A DNA stretch of 64,000 nt from Lysobacterales bacterium. GTDB lineage: Bacteria; Pseudomonadota; Gammaproteobacteria; Xanthomonadales; Ahniellaceae. The DNA lies in contig JADKHK010000013.1 of assembly GCA_016721845.1 (NCBI GenBank), forward strand, positions 372,001 to 436,000, written 5' to 3'. Both the position numbers and the translations under genes were made by a program. The notes below the pieces were generated by a model that saw only the letters and a list, made by a program, of their open reading frames with translations, did not search any database and was not told the origin of the DNA. Below are positions 1-11,957 of the stretch, one piece after another; positions within the stretch are counted from its first letter, which is position 1; each line of letters begins with the position of its first letter.

Positions 1-1316
<1,316 letters not shown>

Positions 1317-1388
1317 GAGTGGCGCCGTCACCATTGTTTTCCGGGCGCGGCAAGAACTCTCGCTCCTTTGGGCGACTCCCTGCGCAAC

Positions 1389-1404
1389 TGTGATCACGAT
1401 CACG
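1389..1404. promoter_or_regulatory. Putative CRP/Clp-type binding site
   Basis: The sequence TGTGA-TCACGA-TCACG matches 9 of 10 bases of the CRP half-site consensus TGTGA-N6-TCACA. It lies about 90 bp before the start of the large repeat protein, with a weak TAGACT -10-like hexamer just downstream (1406-1411). In Xanthomonadales the CRP homologue Clp binds such sites and responds to c-di-GMP. Assignment rests on the motif alone. Confidence 0.4.
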
Positions 1405-1494
1405 GATAGACTGCGCCCTGAATCACGTTTGCCGGCACAGGAGTGGCTTCCTGTCGGCGTCGCTTTTCCGGAATTCGGTCGACGGTGGTTGTGA

Positions 1495-4400
1495 ATGAAG
1501 ACGATGTGGATGTCGCTCGACAAGGCGGCACGGACGCGTGTGCAGTCGTTCCTGGCCCTTGGTCTGCTGCTGGTGCCGCTTGCATCCCAGGCAGCGATGT
1601 CGGTCACGCCGTTGACCTGGAACATCGTCGGCCTCGACAGCAATAGCCCGGCCACTGGGCCGAAGCATTTCCCGGTCGGTGCCCGCGTCTGCAGCACGGT
1701 GGCCACGACGAATGTCGCGGTGTCCCTGGTCTGGGACAGTGCGAACGCCAACGTCAACATCCGCCCCGGCACGAATTCGGCGCTGAATTTCCCGTCGATT
1801 GCCGCGAATGCGTGCGTCGACGCCTACTACGAGGTCGAAATCACGCCGGTACCGGCGGCCTATGACACGACCCGTCGTTATCACATCGTCGCGACCGACG
1901 GCAGCGGGAGTTTCTCCAGCCCGGTGCCGCGCGAATTGTATGTCGAGCGCCTGGTTTCGCAGAGCCGCAATGCGATCACCAACGTCCGCTACGGGCCGAA
2001 CCCGTCGACGCTGACCGTGGTGCCGCCCGGCGGCGGCATGAGCCTCGTGGTCGGCAACACCTACACGATCGAGCTGTCCGGCGGTACCGCCACGCAGGGC
2101 TACGAACAGTTCGAGGCCTTCATCAATTTCACCAATACGATCTTCCAGATCCTGGACGTCACGACCACGTATTCGGCGGACACGACGACCCATGTCGACA
2201 GTCCGAACGACAAGCTCTACGGTGACGCCTGCTTCTGGGAAAACGACTTGAACAGCCCGCTGTATCGCGCCTGCCGCGATGTCGGCAAGATCGGTGGCAG
2301 CAACGTGGTGTCGCTGTACACCATCAAGATCATCGGTGGTGGCGGCACGGCGCAGACGCTGAACACGCTGCTCTACGACTTTTCCGGCAGTTCTTACCAT
2401 TACAACGCCGACTTCGGGTTGGGCGCGCGCATCGGCAACATCATCGACCCGACCACGGCCACGATCGCCAAGAGTTTCACGCCGTCGACCATTCCGGTCG
2501 GTGGCGTGTCGACGCTGAAGCTGACCTTGAGCAATCCGAATACCGGCACGCTCAGCGGCTACAACTTTACCGACCCGCTGCCGGCAGGCATGACGGTCGC
2601 GAATCCGCCGAATGCGACGACCAGCGGTTGCGGCACGCCGACCTTTGCGCCGATCGCCGGCGCCACGTCGCTGTCGTTCTCCAACGGCACGGTGGCCGCG
2701 AGCGGCAGTTGCACGATCACCGTGAATGTCACGACCGCCGGTACCGGCAGCTTCGTGAACACGACCAATCACCTGTTCATCGACGCCACCGATACCGGCG
2801 ATGATGCGACGGCGACCCTGACCGTCAACAATGCGCCGCCGCCGCCGGTGTGCACGCCGAATCTGACGATGGCGAGCTGGGCATTCGGCACGACGACGCT
2901 GCCGCCGCCGACCACGTTCAAGGCAGGCAACGTCGCCACTGCGACGGCGGCCTTCACCGAGCGCGGCGGCAACACGCCGAATTCGATCGATACCGTGAAC
3001 GGCCAACCTGCGAACTCCTGGGCTGGTACCGGCTGGAACCGTAGTGCCGATCCGGTGCCCACGGCGGCGACGACGTCGTATTTCGAGTTTTCGGTGGCGA
3101 CCGCGAATTACGCATCGCAGCCGGTGTCGATCGCGTTCCAGGCCAACCCGATCAGTGGCTGGGCCAATCCGAGCGACAACGAACTCTACGTGTTCGCGAG
3201 TGTCGATGGCGGTGCATTCTAGACCGTGTTCTCGAGCACGACCATCCAGCGCAACACCTGGAACACCATTCCGGCGAGCGCCGCAGGTTCGGCGGGGTCG
3301 AGCAACACGGTATTCCGGATCATCGGTCGCGGTCGCAGCAATGGTTCCCCGAATGCGCCCTTGCTGGTCGACAATGTCGTGATCAGCGGTTGCGGCGTGC
3401 CTGCCCAACCCACGATCGCCAAGGCGTTCTCGCCGAATCCGATCGCGGCCGGTGCAACCTCGACCTTGACCTTCACATTGACGAACACGAATTCCGTGGC
3501 GCTCACCGGCGCCACGTTTGCCGACGCGTTGCCGACCGGCATGACCGTGTCGACCGCCGGCTTCGTGAGCAATACCTGCGGCTTCAGCGCCACCGCCCCG
3601 ATCGTGGGCGCGACCAGTCTCGCCTTCAGCGGCGGCACCATTCCCGCAACCGGCACCTGCACCGTTGCGGTCAATGTCACCAGTTCGGTGCCGGGTCCGA
3701 GCACCAACATCAGTGGCTTCATCTCGACCACGCAGACCGGCGAGAACAGTGGTCCTGGCGGTTCCGCGGTCGCGACGCTGACGGTGATCGTGCCGCCAGT
3801 GATCGACAAGCTGTTCGCACCGAATCCGATTCTTCCCGGGGGCACCACGACCCTGACCTTCACCATCGCCAATCCCAACGTGAACAACGCGATGGCCGGC
3901 GTCGCCTTCAGCGACACCTTCCCGGTGGCGCCGGGTGCGATGGTGGTGGCGGCCGTGCCGAATGCGAGCACGACTGGCTGCGGCGCACCGACTTTTGCGC
4001 CGACCGCTGGCGCCGGATCGGTAGCGTTCAGCGGCGGCAGCATCGCTGCGGGTGCAACCTGCACGGTGAAAGTGAATGTCACTGCACCTGTCGCAGGCAG
4101 CTACAACAACACGACCGGTCCGGTGTCGCACATCGTCAACGGCGTGCCGGTCAACGGCAATACCGGCAATGACATCCTGACGGTGAATCCGCCGACGCCC
4201 GGCATCGCCCTGCTCAAGGAAGTCGGTGCGAGCGCCGTTGGACCTTGGGCCTCCTACCTCACGGTCGAATTGCCGGCCAGTGTCTGGTATCGCTTCACGA
4301 TCGAGAACACCGGCGACGTGGCACTGACCAGCCTTGGCTTGAATGATCCGCTGCTCGGTGGCGCGGTCAGTTGCGCACCCGCCTTGCCTGCGTCGTTGCC

Positions 4401-7400
4401 GGTCGCCGACGTGTTCGACAACGACCACATCTTCACCTGCGTCGCCGGGCCGTTTGCAGCCGCGTCAGGCGTGATCACCAATACGGCAACGGCCAGCGGC
4501 ACCGGCGGCACGCCGGTCAATGACACCGACAGCGCGACCTATGCCAATGCCGCCATGAGCATCGACAAGTCGGCGGCCCCGGCCACGTATTCGACGGCCG
4601 GCAACGTGATCACCTACACCTTCGTGGTCACCAATACCGGCAATGCCACGCTCGCCGGTCCGATCACCGTGCTCGACGACCAGACCACCAACGAGACCTG
4701 TCCGGCTCTAACCACCATCGGTGATTTCGACAACTTCTTCGATCCGGGCGAAGCGCTCACCTGTTCGGCGACCTACACGATCACGCCGGCTGACGTGATC
4801 TCGGGCAGCGTCGTCAATGTCGCCTCGGCCACGAATGGCACGATCGATTCGCCGACCGATACCGCGACCGTCAATCTGATCGGTCCACGTCTGACGCTCG
4901 ACAAGAACGCGAGTCCCAGCCCGTTCGTGGTGGGCTTGCCGGCCAGCTACACCTTCACGGTGACCAACAACGGCAGCGCGAACACCAGCGGCAACATCGT
5001 GGTCAGCGACACCTTGCCGGCCGGCATCACACTGGCGAGCTTCAGCGGCGCGGGCTGGAATTGCATCACGGTCGGTACGCCGAACGTGACCTGCACCTAC
5101 AGCGGCGCGGCGTTGACGCAGGCGCCCGCGGGCGGTTCGGCGACCACGGTGACGATCAACGTCAACGTCGCGGCCAGCGCGACGACCGGCAACAACACCG
5201 CCACGGTCAGCGGTGGCGGTGACCCGACCTGTCCGGCTGCGGCACCCTGTACCGACACGGTGCTGGTGCCGGTGGTCGCACCGGTCCTGGTGACCAGCAA
5301 GGTCGGCGTGCTGAACAACGCCGTGGTGTTGCCCAACACATCGACCGAGGCGGGCGACCAGATCAACTACACGATCACCGTCACCAATAACGGTACCGGT
5401 CCGGCGACCAACGTGAACGTGGTCGATCCGCTGATCGGCGCGCTGACCTGCGCCCCCGCGCTGGGTTCGACCTTGAATGCCGGCGCGTCGATGGTCTGCA
5501 CCGGCACCTACACGCTGACGGCGCTCGACATCGGCAATGCCTCGGTCAGCAATACCGCGACCACGACGGCCGGCAATGTCTGCAATCCGACCACCGCCGG
5601 TTCGATCTGCAGCGATACGCAAGTCACCCCGCTCGGTGTCGTTCCGGTGCTGACCACGACCAAGACCGGTGTGCTGAACAATGCCGTGGTGGCGCCGAAC
5701 GACCAGAGCAATCCGGGCGACACCATTGCCTACACGATCCTGGTCAGCAACATCGGCAATGCGGCCGCGACGAATGTCGTCGTGACCGACCCGCGCCTGC
5801 CCGGTCTCGTCTGCGCACCGGTCAGCGGTTCGACCCTGGCGGCCGGCGCGACGATGACTTGCACCGGCACGTACACGCTGGTGGCGGGCGACATCACGAC
5901 CGGTTCGGTGAGCAATACCGCGACCACGACCGCGACCAATGTCTGCAACCCGACCACGACGGGTTCGACCTGCTCGGATACCGAAGTGACGCCGCTGGCC
6001 CTGGTGCCGATCCTGACCGCGACGAAGACCGGCGTGCTGAACAATGCCGTGGTCGCACCCAACGACCAGAGCAATCCGGGCGACAGCATCGCGTACACGA
6101 TCACGGTCGTGAACTCGGGCAATGGTCCGGCGACGAACGTCGTCGTGACTGATCCGCGCCTGCCGGCCCTGGTCTGTGCGCCGGTCAGTGGCTCGACGCT
6201 CGCCGCAGGCGCGACGATGACCTGCACCGGCACCTACACATTGGTGGCGGGCGATGTCACGACCGGTTCGGTCAGCAACACGGCGACGGTGGGCGGCGGC
6301 AATGTCTGCAACCCGACGACCGCGGGATCAACCTGTTCCGATACCGAAGTGACGCCGCTGACCGTGTTCCCGCTGCTGACCACGACCAAGACCGGTGTGC
6401 TGAACAATGCCGTGGTCGCACCCAACGACCAGAGCAATCCGGGCGACAGCGATTGCCTACACGATTACGGTCGTGAACTCGGGCAATGGTCCGGCCACGA
6501 ATGTCGTCGTGACCGATCCGCGTTTGCCGGGATTGGTTTGCGCCCCCGTCAGTGGTTCGACCCTGGCGGCCGGCGCGACGATGACTTGCACCGGCACCTA
6601 CACGCTGGTCGCGGGTGATGTCACGACCGGTTCGGTGAGCAATACCGCGACCACGACCGCGACCAATGTCTGCAATCCGACCACGACGGGTTCGACCTGT
6701 TCGGATACCGAAGTGACACCGCTGACCCTGGTGCCGATCCTGACGACGACCAAGACCGGCGTGCTGAACAATGCCGTGGTCGCACCGAATGACCAGAGCA
6801 ATCCGGGCGACACCATTTCCTACACGATCACGGTCGTGAACTCGGGCAATGGTCCGGCCACGAATGTCGTCGTGACCGATCCGCGCCTGCCCGGTCTCGT
6901 CTGCGCCCCAGTCAGTGGTTCGACCTTGGCAGCTGGCGCAACGATGACCTGCACCGGCACTTACACGCTGGTGGCGGGCGATGTCACGACCGGTTCGGTC
7001 AGCAACACGGCGACGGTGGGCGGCGGCAATGTCTGCAACCCGACGACCGCCGGTTCGACCTGTTCCGACACCGAAGTGACGCCGCTGAATGTGTTCCCGC
7101 TGCTGACCACGACCAAGACCGGCGTGCTGAACAATGCCGTGGTCGCGCCGAACGACCAGAGCAATCCGGGCGACACGATTGCCTACACGATTACGGTCGT
7201 GAACTCGGGCAATGGTCCGGCCACGAATGTCGTCGTGACCGATCCGCGTTTGCCGGGATTGGTGTGCGCCCCCGTCAGTGGTTCGACCCTGGCGGCCGGC
7301 GCGACGATGACTTGCACCGGCACCTACACGCTGGTGGCGGGCGAGATCACGACCGGTTCGGTCAGCAATACCGCGACCACGACCGCGACCAATGTCTGCA

Positions 7401-8683
7401 ACCCGACCACGACGGGTTCGACCTGTTCGGATATCGAAGTGACACCGCTCGCGGTCTTCCCGTTGTTGACCACGACCAAGACGGCCGTGCTGAACAACAC
7501 CGTGGTGCCGCCGAACGATCAGAGCAACCCGGGCGACACCATCGCCTACACGGTGACGGTGGTGAACTCGGGCAACGGCGCGGCGACGAATGTGACGGTC
7601 AATGATCCGCTGCTGCCTCTGTCCTGCACGCCCGCGAGCGGCTCGACCCTGGCGGCCGGTGCGACGATGACCTGCACGGGGACCTATGCACTGACACCCA
7701 CCGATGTGGGCACCGGTTCGGTCAGCAACACGGCGACGGTGATGGGTGGCAACGTGTGCAATCCGACCACGCCGGGATCGACCTGCAGCGACACCCGCGT
7801 GACGCCGCTCGGCCAGGTGCCAGTGCTGACCACGACCAAGACCGCGGTGCTGAACAATGCCGTGGTCGCGCCGAACGACCAGAGCAATCCGGGCGACACG
7901 ATTGCCTACACGATCACCGTGGTGAACTCGGGCAATGCCGCGGCCACGTCGGTCAATGTCGCCGATCCGATGATCGCTGCGTTGTCCTGCACCATCGCCA
8001 GTGTGCCGACGAGCTTGCCGACGACGCTCAACGCCGGTGCGTCCCTGGTCTGCAGCGGTACCCATGTGCTGACGACGATCGATATCGGCAATGGCTCGGT
8101 GAGCAACACCGCGACCACGTCCGGCGGCAATGTCTGCAACCCGACCACGCTGGGTTCGACCTGCAGCGACACCGAGGTGACGCCGCTGGTGCTGCTGCCG
8201 GATCTGGCCCTGGTGAAGTCGCACGGCGGCAGTTTCGTGCGTGATCAGGCGGGTGGTTCCTACACCTTGACGGTCAGCAACGTCGGTCCGGTGGCCAGCG
8301 GCGGATTGGTCACGGTCGTCGATAGTTTGCCGGTCGGGCTGACGGCCACCGTCATCAGTGGCAGCGGCTGGGCCTGCACCCTGGGCACGCTCACCTGCAC
8401 GCGCTCGGATGCGCTGGCCGCGGGTGCCAGCTATCCGGCGATCACGATTCTGGTCAGCGTCGCGGCGAATGCACCGGACAGCATCATCAACTTCGCCGGC
8501 GTCAGCGGCGGTGGCGATACCAACCCGGACAACAACACCGACGACGATCCGGTGACGGTCAGCAACGGCACGCCGCTGGCCCCGACGGCACCTGTGCCGA
8601 TGGATGCACGCTGGGCCTTGTTGCTGCTGATCGGCCTGATGATGATTCCGGGGCTGCGCGCAGCCTCGCGACGTCCCGCCTGA
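1495..8683 (+). pseudogene. Giant secreted DUF11-repeat surface protein, interrupted by a stop codon and a frameshift
   Basis: Restored, this gene would encode about 2,395 residues. The start at 1495 gives a signal peptide (hydrophobic LALGLLLVPLA, cleavage near SQA/AM). Residues ~1-320 form a unique N-terminal region, followed by several diverged Ig-like DUF11 domains and then eight closely related ~120-residue DUF11 (TIGR01451-like) repeats. The C-terminus has a sorting-signal-like tail: a proline-rich stretch, a hydrophobic helix (WALLLLIGLMMIPGL) and basic residues, resembling IPTL/PEP-CTERM tails. Two lesions break the frame. An in-frame TAG at 3220-3222 sits where CAG (Gln) would continue the same frame. 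An extra G near 6449 shifts the frame inside a repeat, compared with the copy near 7178. Both could be sequence errors. Probable role is a surface or adhesion protein; this is inference. Confidence 0.8.
5281..8190 (+). repeat. Eight tandem ~360-bp coding repeats (DUF11 domains)
   Basis: Units begin near 5281, 5641, 6001, 6361, 6722, 7082, 7445 and 7805, each with a variant of VLNNAVVAPNDQSNPGD and ending CSDTEVTPL. Spacing is 360-363 bp. The middle units are nearly identical: the stretch from 6451 differs from that from 7178 by one base over about 150 bp, which indicates recent duplication or gene conversion. The outer units are more diverged. Such an array is prone to copy-number change and to assembly collapse. 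Confidence 0.9.
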
Positions 8684-8694
8684 GATCTCGGGAT

Positions 8695-8726
8695 GCAGGC
8701 AGCGTGCCGATCGGCGCGCTGCCTGC
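8695..8726. terminator. 32-bp dyad between convergent genes, possible bidirectional terminator
   Basis: The stem GCAGGCAGCG pairs with CGCTGCCTGC, and the intervening GCCGATCGGC is itself self-complementary, so the whole 32 bp is a dyad with one mismatched pair. It fills the gap between the repeat protein and the convergent cNMP-binding protein. There is no T-tract, so intrinsic termination is uncertain. Confidence 0.4.
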
Positions 8727-9578
8727 TTACGGCCCGCGCAGCATGCCGAGCTGCTTGTCCAGGCGCCGGAATCGCTCCATCATCTCGGCATAGATCTGGT
8801 CGGTCTTCTCGTGCAAGTGCGCGACCTCAAGCTCGGCCTTGATGTTGATCTCGTACTCGATGTCGGAACGGACGCGGTCCTTCTCGGCCTGACGGTTCTG
8901 GCTGATCAGCACGAAGCAGGACAGGAAGATCGCTTCGAGCGAGACGATCATCGTCAGCAGCCCGAATGGATACGGATCGAACGCCGGTACGCCCAGCGGC
9001 AGCGTGTTCAGCGCGATCCAGATGACGAACCAGGCGCCGTTGATCAGCAGGAAGGGCATGCTGCCGCTGAACCACGAGATCCAGTCGGCGATGCGCTGGA
9101 ACGTGCTGAGCCGCTCCTGGACCTCTTCGTTGACGTTGCGCGAGACCCGCGTGCGCAGCAGGTCGTCGGCCTTGCGCGTCATGTGCCCCATCGCCGCAAG
9201 CAGGCGCAGGGCCGCCATCGGGGTCTTCTGGAACAACAGGATCAGGTCATCGCGGTCCATCTCCAGCAATTCGCTGTCGACCAGCGCGATCGCGGTGGCG
9301 CTGCGTGGCCCGTTGTCCAGCAAGGCCAGCTCGCCGAAGATTTCGTTGCTCGACGCGACCGTCAGCACGATCTTCTGCCCGGTGGTGTCGCGGATGAACA
9401 GCTCGATCTCGCCGCTGCGCACGATGTACAACGATTCGCCCGGATCGCCCTTGCTGAACAAGGTCGCGCCGGCATCGAGACGGCGCAGGTCGACCACTCG
9501 CGCGAGCCCGATGCGGTCCTCCTCGCTCAGGTGCTCGAACAGTTCGACGCCGGCCAGCATCTCGGGTTCGCAGGACAT
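8727..9578 (-). CDS. Cyclic-nucleotide-binding-domain membrane protein with DUF1003
   Basis: The 283-residue protein has an N-terminal cNMP-binding (CAP_ED) domain at ~10-125, with the phosphate-binding-cassette-like motif FGELALLDNGPRSATA. A DUF1003 domain with two membrane helices follows (FLLINGAWFVIWIALN and LLTMIVSLEAIFLSCFVLI, ~170-230). The tail is charged and probably coiled-coil. I chose the ATG at 9578 because GGGAGAGA precedes it; an upstream in-frame extension has no similar site. No DNA-binding domain is present, so it is not a CRP-type regulator. It likely couples a nucleotide signal to an unknown inner-membrane function. It is divergent from the acyl-CoA dehydrogenase. Confidence 0.85.
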   Translation of the reverse strand: MSCEPEMLAGVELFEHLSEEDRIGLARVVDLRRLDAGATLFSKGDPGESLYIVRSGEIELFIRDTTGQKIVLTVASSNEIFGELALLDNGPRSATAIALVDSELLEMDRDDLILLFQKTPMAALRLLAAMGHMTRKADDLLRTRVSRNVNEEVQERLSTFQRIADWISWFSGSMPFLLINGAWFVIWIALNTLPLGVPAFDPYPFGLLTMIVSLEAIFLSCFVLISQNRQAEKDRVRSDIEYEINIKAELEVAHLHEKTDQIYAEMMERFRRLDKQLGMLRGP

Positions 9579-9694
9579 CGGTCTCTCCCAGTGCGTCGAT
9601 CGAGTGTACGCCGCTGCAGCAAGGGGTGGCAGACCATACGCTTGTCGGCGAACCGGTTCCTGCGCCACAGTCCCGCGATGCCCACGGAGACGCC

Positions 9695-11485
9695 ATGAGC
9701 CACAGCCCGTTGATCGATCGCCGCCATCTCGATTTCGTCCTGCACAACCTGCTCGGCATCACGCAATTGACGCGCTACCCGCGTTACGCCGAGCACGCTC
9801 GCGACATCTTCGATGCAACGATCGATCTCGCCCACCGCATCGCGATCGAGAAGTTCCTGCCGCACAACCGCAAGTCCGATCTGAACGAGCCGCATCTGCT
9901 CGACGGAAGCGTGCAGCTGATTCCCGAGATCGGGGATGCAATGCGGGCCTACAACGAGGCCGGATTCACCGCGATCATGGCCGATGCCGGGGATGGCGGC
10001 CTGCAGTTGCCGTTCGTGGTCGCGACCGCCTGCGATGCGCTGTTCGCGGCGGCGAACCTCGGCACCTCCGCTTACCCGGCCTTGGCCCGTGCGGCCGCGA
10101 ACCTGCTCGACGCGCATGCCTGCGACGACCAGAAGCGTCGCTACATGGTGCCCATCCTCGAAGGCCGCTGGTTCGGCACGATGTGCCTGTCGGAACCGCA
10201 GGCCGGGAGTTCGCTCGGCGACATCACGACGCTGGCGACGCCACAAGCCGACGGCAGCTACAAGATCTGCGGCGCCAAGATGTGGATCAGCGCCGGCGAA
10301 CACGAGCTCGGTGCCAACATCGTGCATCTGGTCCTGGCCAAGATCGTCGGCGCGCCGCCCGGCGTGCGCGGCATCAGCCTGTTCATCGTGCCGCGTCACA
10401 AGGTCGCCATGGATGGTTCGATCGGTGCACCCAATGACGTGCGTCTCGCCGGACTCAACCACAAGATGGGCCAGCGCGGCAGCGTCAACACCTTCCTGAA
10501 ATTCGGCGAGCAGGACGACTGCATCGGTGAATTGGTCGGCGAGCCGCATCAGGGCCTCGGCTACATGTTCCACATGATGAACGAGGAGCGCATCGGCGTC
10601 GGCGTCGGTGCCGTGCAGCAGGGCAGTGCGGGCTATCTGTATGCGCTGAACTACGCGCGCGAACGCAGGCAGGGTCGTCATCCCGACCAGAAAGATGCGA
10701 ACGCGCCACCGGTGGCCATCATCGAGCACGCCGACGTGCGGCGCATGCTGCTGTGGCAGAAGTGCGTGGTCGAGGCCGGACAGATGTTGTGTCTCTATGC
10801 CGCGCTGCAGGTCGATCGCGCCCATGATCCGGACGCAGGCGTTCAACGCGACGCAGGTCTGTTGCTCGACTTGCTGACGCCGATCGTGAAGTCCTGGGGC
10901 TCGGATTCATCGCTCAAGGCGAACGAGCTCGCGATCCAGGTCCTCGGCGGCTACGGCTACACGCGCGAATATCCGGTCGAACAGTTCTATCGCGACAACC
11001 GCATCAATCCGATCCATGAAGGCACGAATGGGATCCAGGCACTGGACCTGCTCGGGCGCAAGGTGATGCAGCAGGACGGCGCGGCCCTGAAGCTGCTGTT
11101 CGCGGCGATGGCCGAGACCTGTTTGCGTGCCGGTGATGACCCCGAGTTGCGCGTTCATGCGCAACAGTTGCAGCAGGGCATGCGCACCGTGGGCGAAGTC
11201 ACGCGGATCGCCGCGCAGCGCATGGCGGCAGGCGAGGCGCGGGCGGTGCTCGCCAACGCCACGCACTACATGACGGCACTGTCGACGTTGACCGTGGCCT
11301 GGCTGTGGCTGTGGATGGCCGACGCCGCGACCCGCGCTCCCGCACTCGATGACGATTTCCGCGCCGGCAAGCGCCAGGCCTGCCGCTTCTGGTTCGCGAC
11401 CGAGTTCGCCCAGATCGAACCCGCGGCGCGACTGGTCGGCGAGGTCGATCGATCGGCGTTGGAGATGCAGTCCGGGTGGTTCTAA
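9695..11485 (+). CDS. Acyl-CoA dehydrogenase, ~600-residue type
   Basis: The 596-residue flavoprotein should catalyse FAD-dependent alpha,beta-dehydrogenation of an acyl-CoA. An N-terminal helical domain is followed by the middle beta domain (MCLSEPQAGSSLGDITTLA) and the C-terminal helical domain (GGYGYTREYPVEQFYRD, then HEGTNGIQALDLLGRK). It is longer than the ~380-residue short-chain family. Length and N-terminus (MSHSPLIDRRHLDF) fit the class often named FadE-like or DmdC-like (3-methylmercaptopropionyl-CoA dehydrogenase). Substrate cannot be deduced, and the neighbours give no beta-oxidation context. The ATG at 9695 is preceded by CGGAGA. It converges on the PilN-like gene with only 4 bp between stops. 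Confidence 0.9.
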   Translation: MSHSPLIDRRHLDFVLHNLLGITQLTRYPRYAEHARDIFDATIDLAHRIAIEKFLPHNRKSDLNEPHLLDGSVQLIPEIGDAMRAYNEAGFTAIMADAGDGGLQLPFVVATACDALFAAANLGTSAYPALARAAANLLDAHACDDQKRRYMVPILEGRWFGTMCLSEPQAGSSLGDITTLATPQADGSYKICGAKMWISAGEHELGANIVHLVLAKIVGAPPGVRGISLFIVPRHKVAMDGSIGAPNDVRLAGLNHKMGQRGSVNTFLKFGEQDDCIGELVGEPHQGLGYMFHMMNEERIGVGVGAVQQGSAGYLYALNYARERRQGRHPDQKDANAPPVAIIEHADVRRMLLWQKCVVEAGQMLCLYAALQVDRAHDPDAGVQRDAGLLLDLLTPIVKSWGSDSSLKANELAIQVLGGYGYTREYPVEQFYRDNRINPIHEGTNGIQALDLLGRKVMQQDGAALKLLFAAMAETCLRAGDDPELRVHAQQLQQGMRTVGEVTRIAAQRMAAGEARAVLANATHYMTALSTLTVAWLWLWMADAATRAPALDDDFRAGKRQACRFWFATEFAQIEPAARLVGEVDRSALEMQSGWF

Positions 11486-11489
11486 GTCA

Positions 11490-11957
11490 TCAGCGCTTTG
11501 TCGGTGCCGGGCAAGGCAACGACTGAAACACCTCGCGGCCTTCGATCGTGCAGCGGTAGACGGTGGACTTCTTCGGTGTCGGCGTTGTCGTCGCTGACGT
11601 GCCTGCAGCCGCCGTCGTGGCTTCGGGTTCGGGCTTGCGTTCCAGCATGATCTCGAAGCTCGGGTGGCCGTTGGCGTCGAGCATGATCTGCAACAGTTCA
11701 GGCTTGTGGAATGCGTCTGAAGTATCGAGAGCGCGCAGGTAATTGCTGACTGTGGCGTTGCGGTCGGCGCGGCCGGAGATCTGGAAGCGACTGTCTGAGC
11801 CGTTGACGAACTCGACGCGGTCCACGGTGACCGCGGCGGGTGCGAGTTGTTTCAGCGCATCGACGACGTCTGCGGGCGCAGGTTCGCCGGCCTGCGCGAT
11901 GGCGACGGCCAGACCGAGCGCGAGCGCGGTGAGGAACGAACGGGGAATCGCGGTCAT
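11490..11957 (-). CDS. Small exported protein with PilN-like domain and DUF4124-like tail
   Basis: The 155-residue product starts with a clear signal peptide (FLTALALGLAVAIAQA, cleavage before GEP). Residues ~30-110 resemble the periplasmic part of type IV pilus PilN: a VEFVNGSDSRFQISG strand, then NATVSNYLRALDTS. After a Thr/Ala/Pro-rich linker the end (VYRCTIEGREVFQSLPC) has the spaced-cysteine look of a DUF4124-type tail. The start ATG overlaps the ndh stop (ATGA, 11954-11957), so it belongs to the tdh-ndh operon. Function is unknown and the PilN resemblance is by eye only. No pilus genes are nearby. Confidence 0.75.
   Translation of the reverse strand: MTAIPRSFLTALALGLAVAIAQAGEPAPADVVDALKQLAPAAVTVDRVEFVNGSDSRFQISGRADRNATVSNYLRALDTSDAFHKPELLQIMLDANGHPSFEIMLERKPEPEATTAAAGTSATTTPTPKKSTVYRCTIEGREVFQSLPCPAPTKR

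Noticed and set aside
1423..4428. A 3-kb open frame on the minus strand opposite the repeat protein, and similar long frames opposite rnr (25923-27887) and gltB (31357-34011)
   Set aside because: They are arginine/histidine-rich shadows of high-GC coding sequence. No start signals or known domains are present, and the opposite strand carries recognisable proteins.
5281..8190. CRISPR array or non-coding satellite
   Set aside because: Units are 360 bp, coding and translate to DUF11 domains; there are no short repeats with unique spacers.
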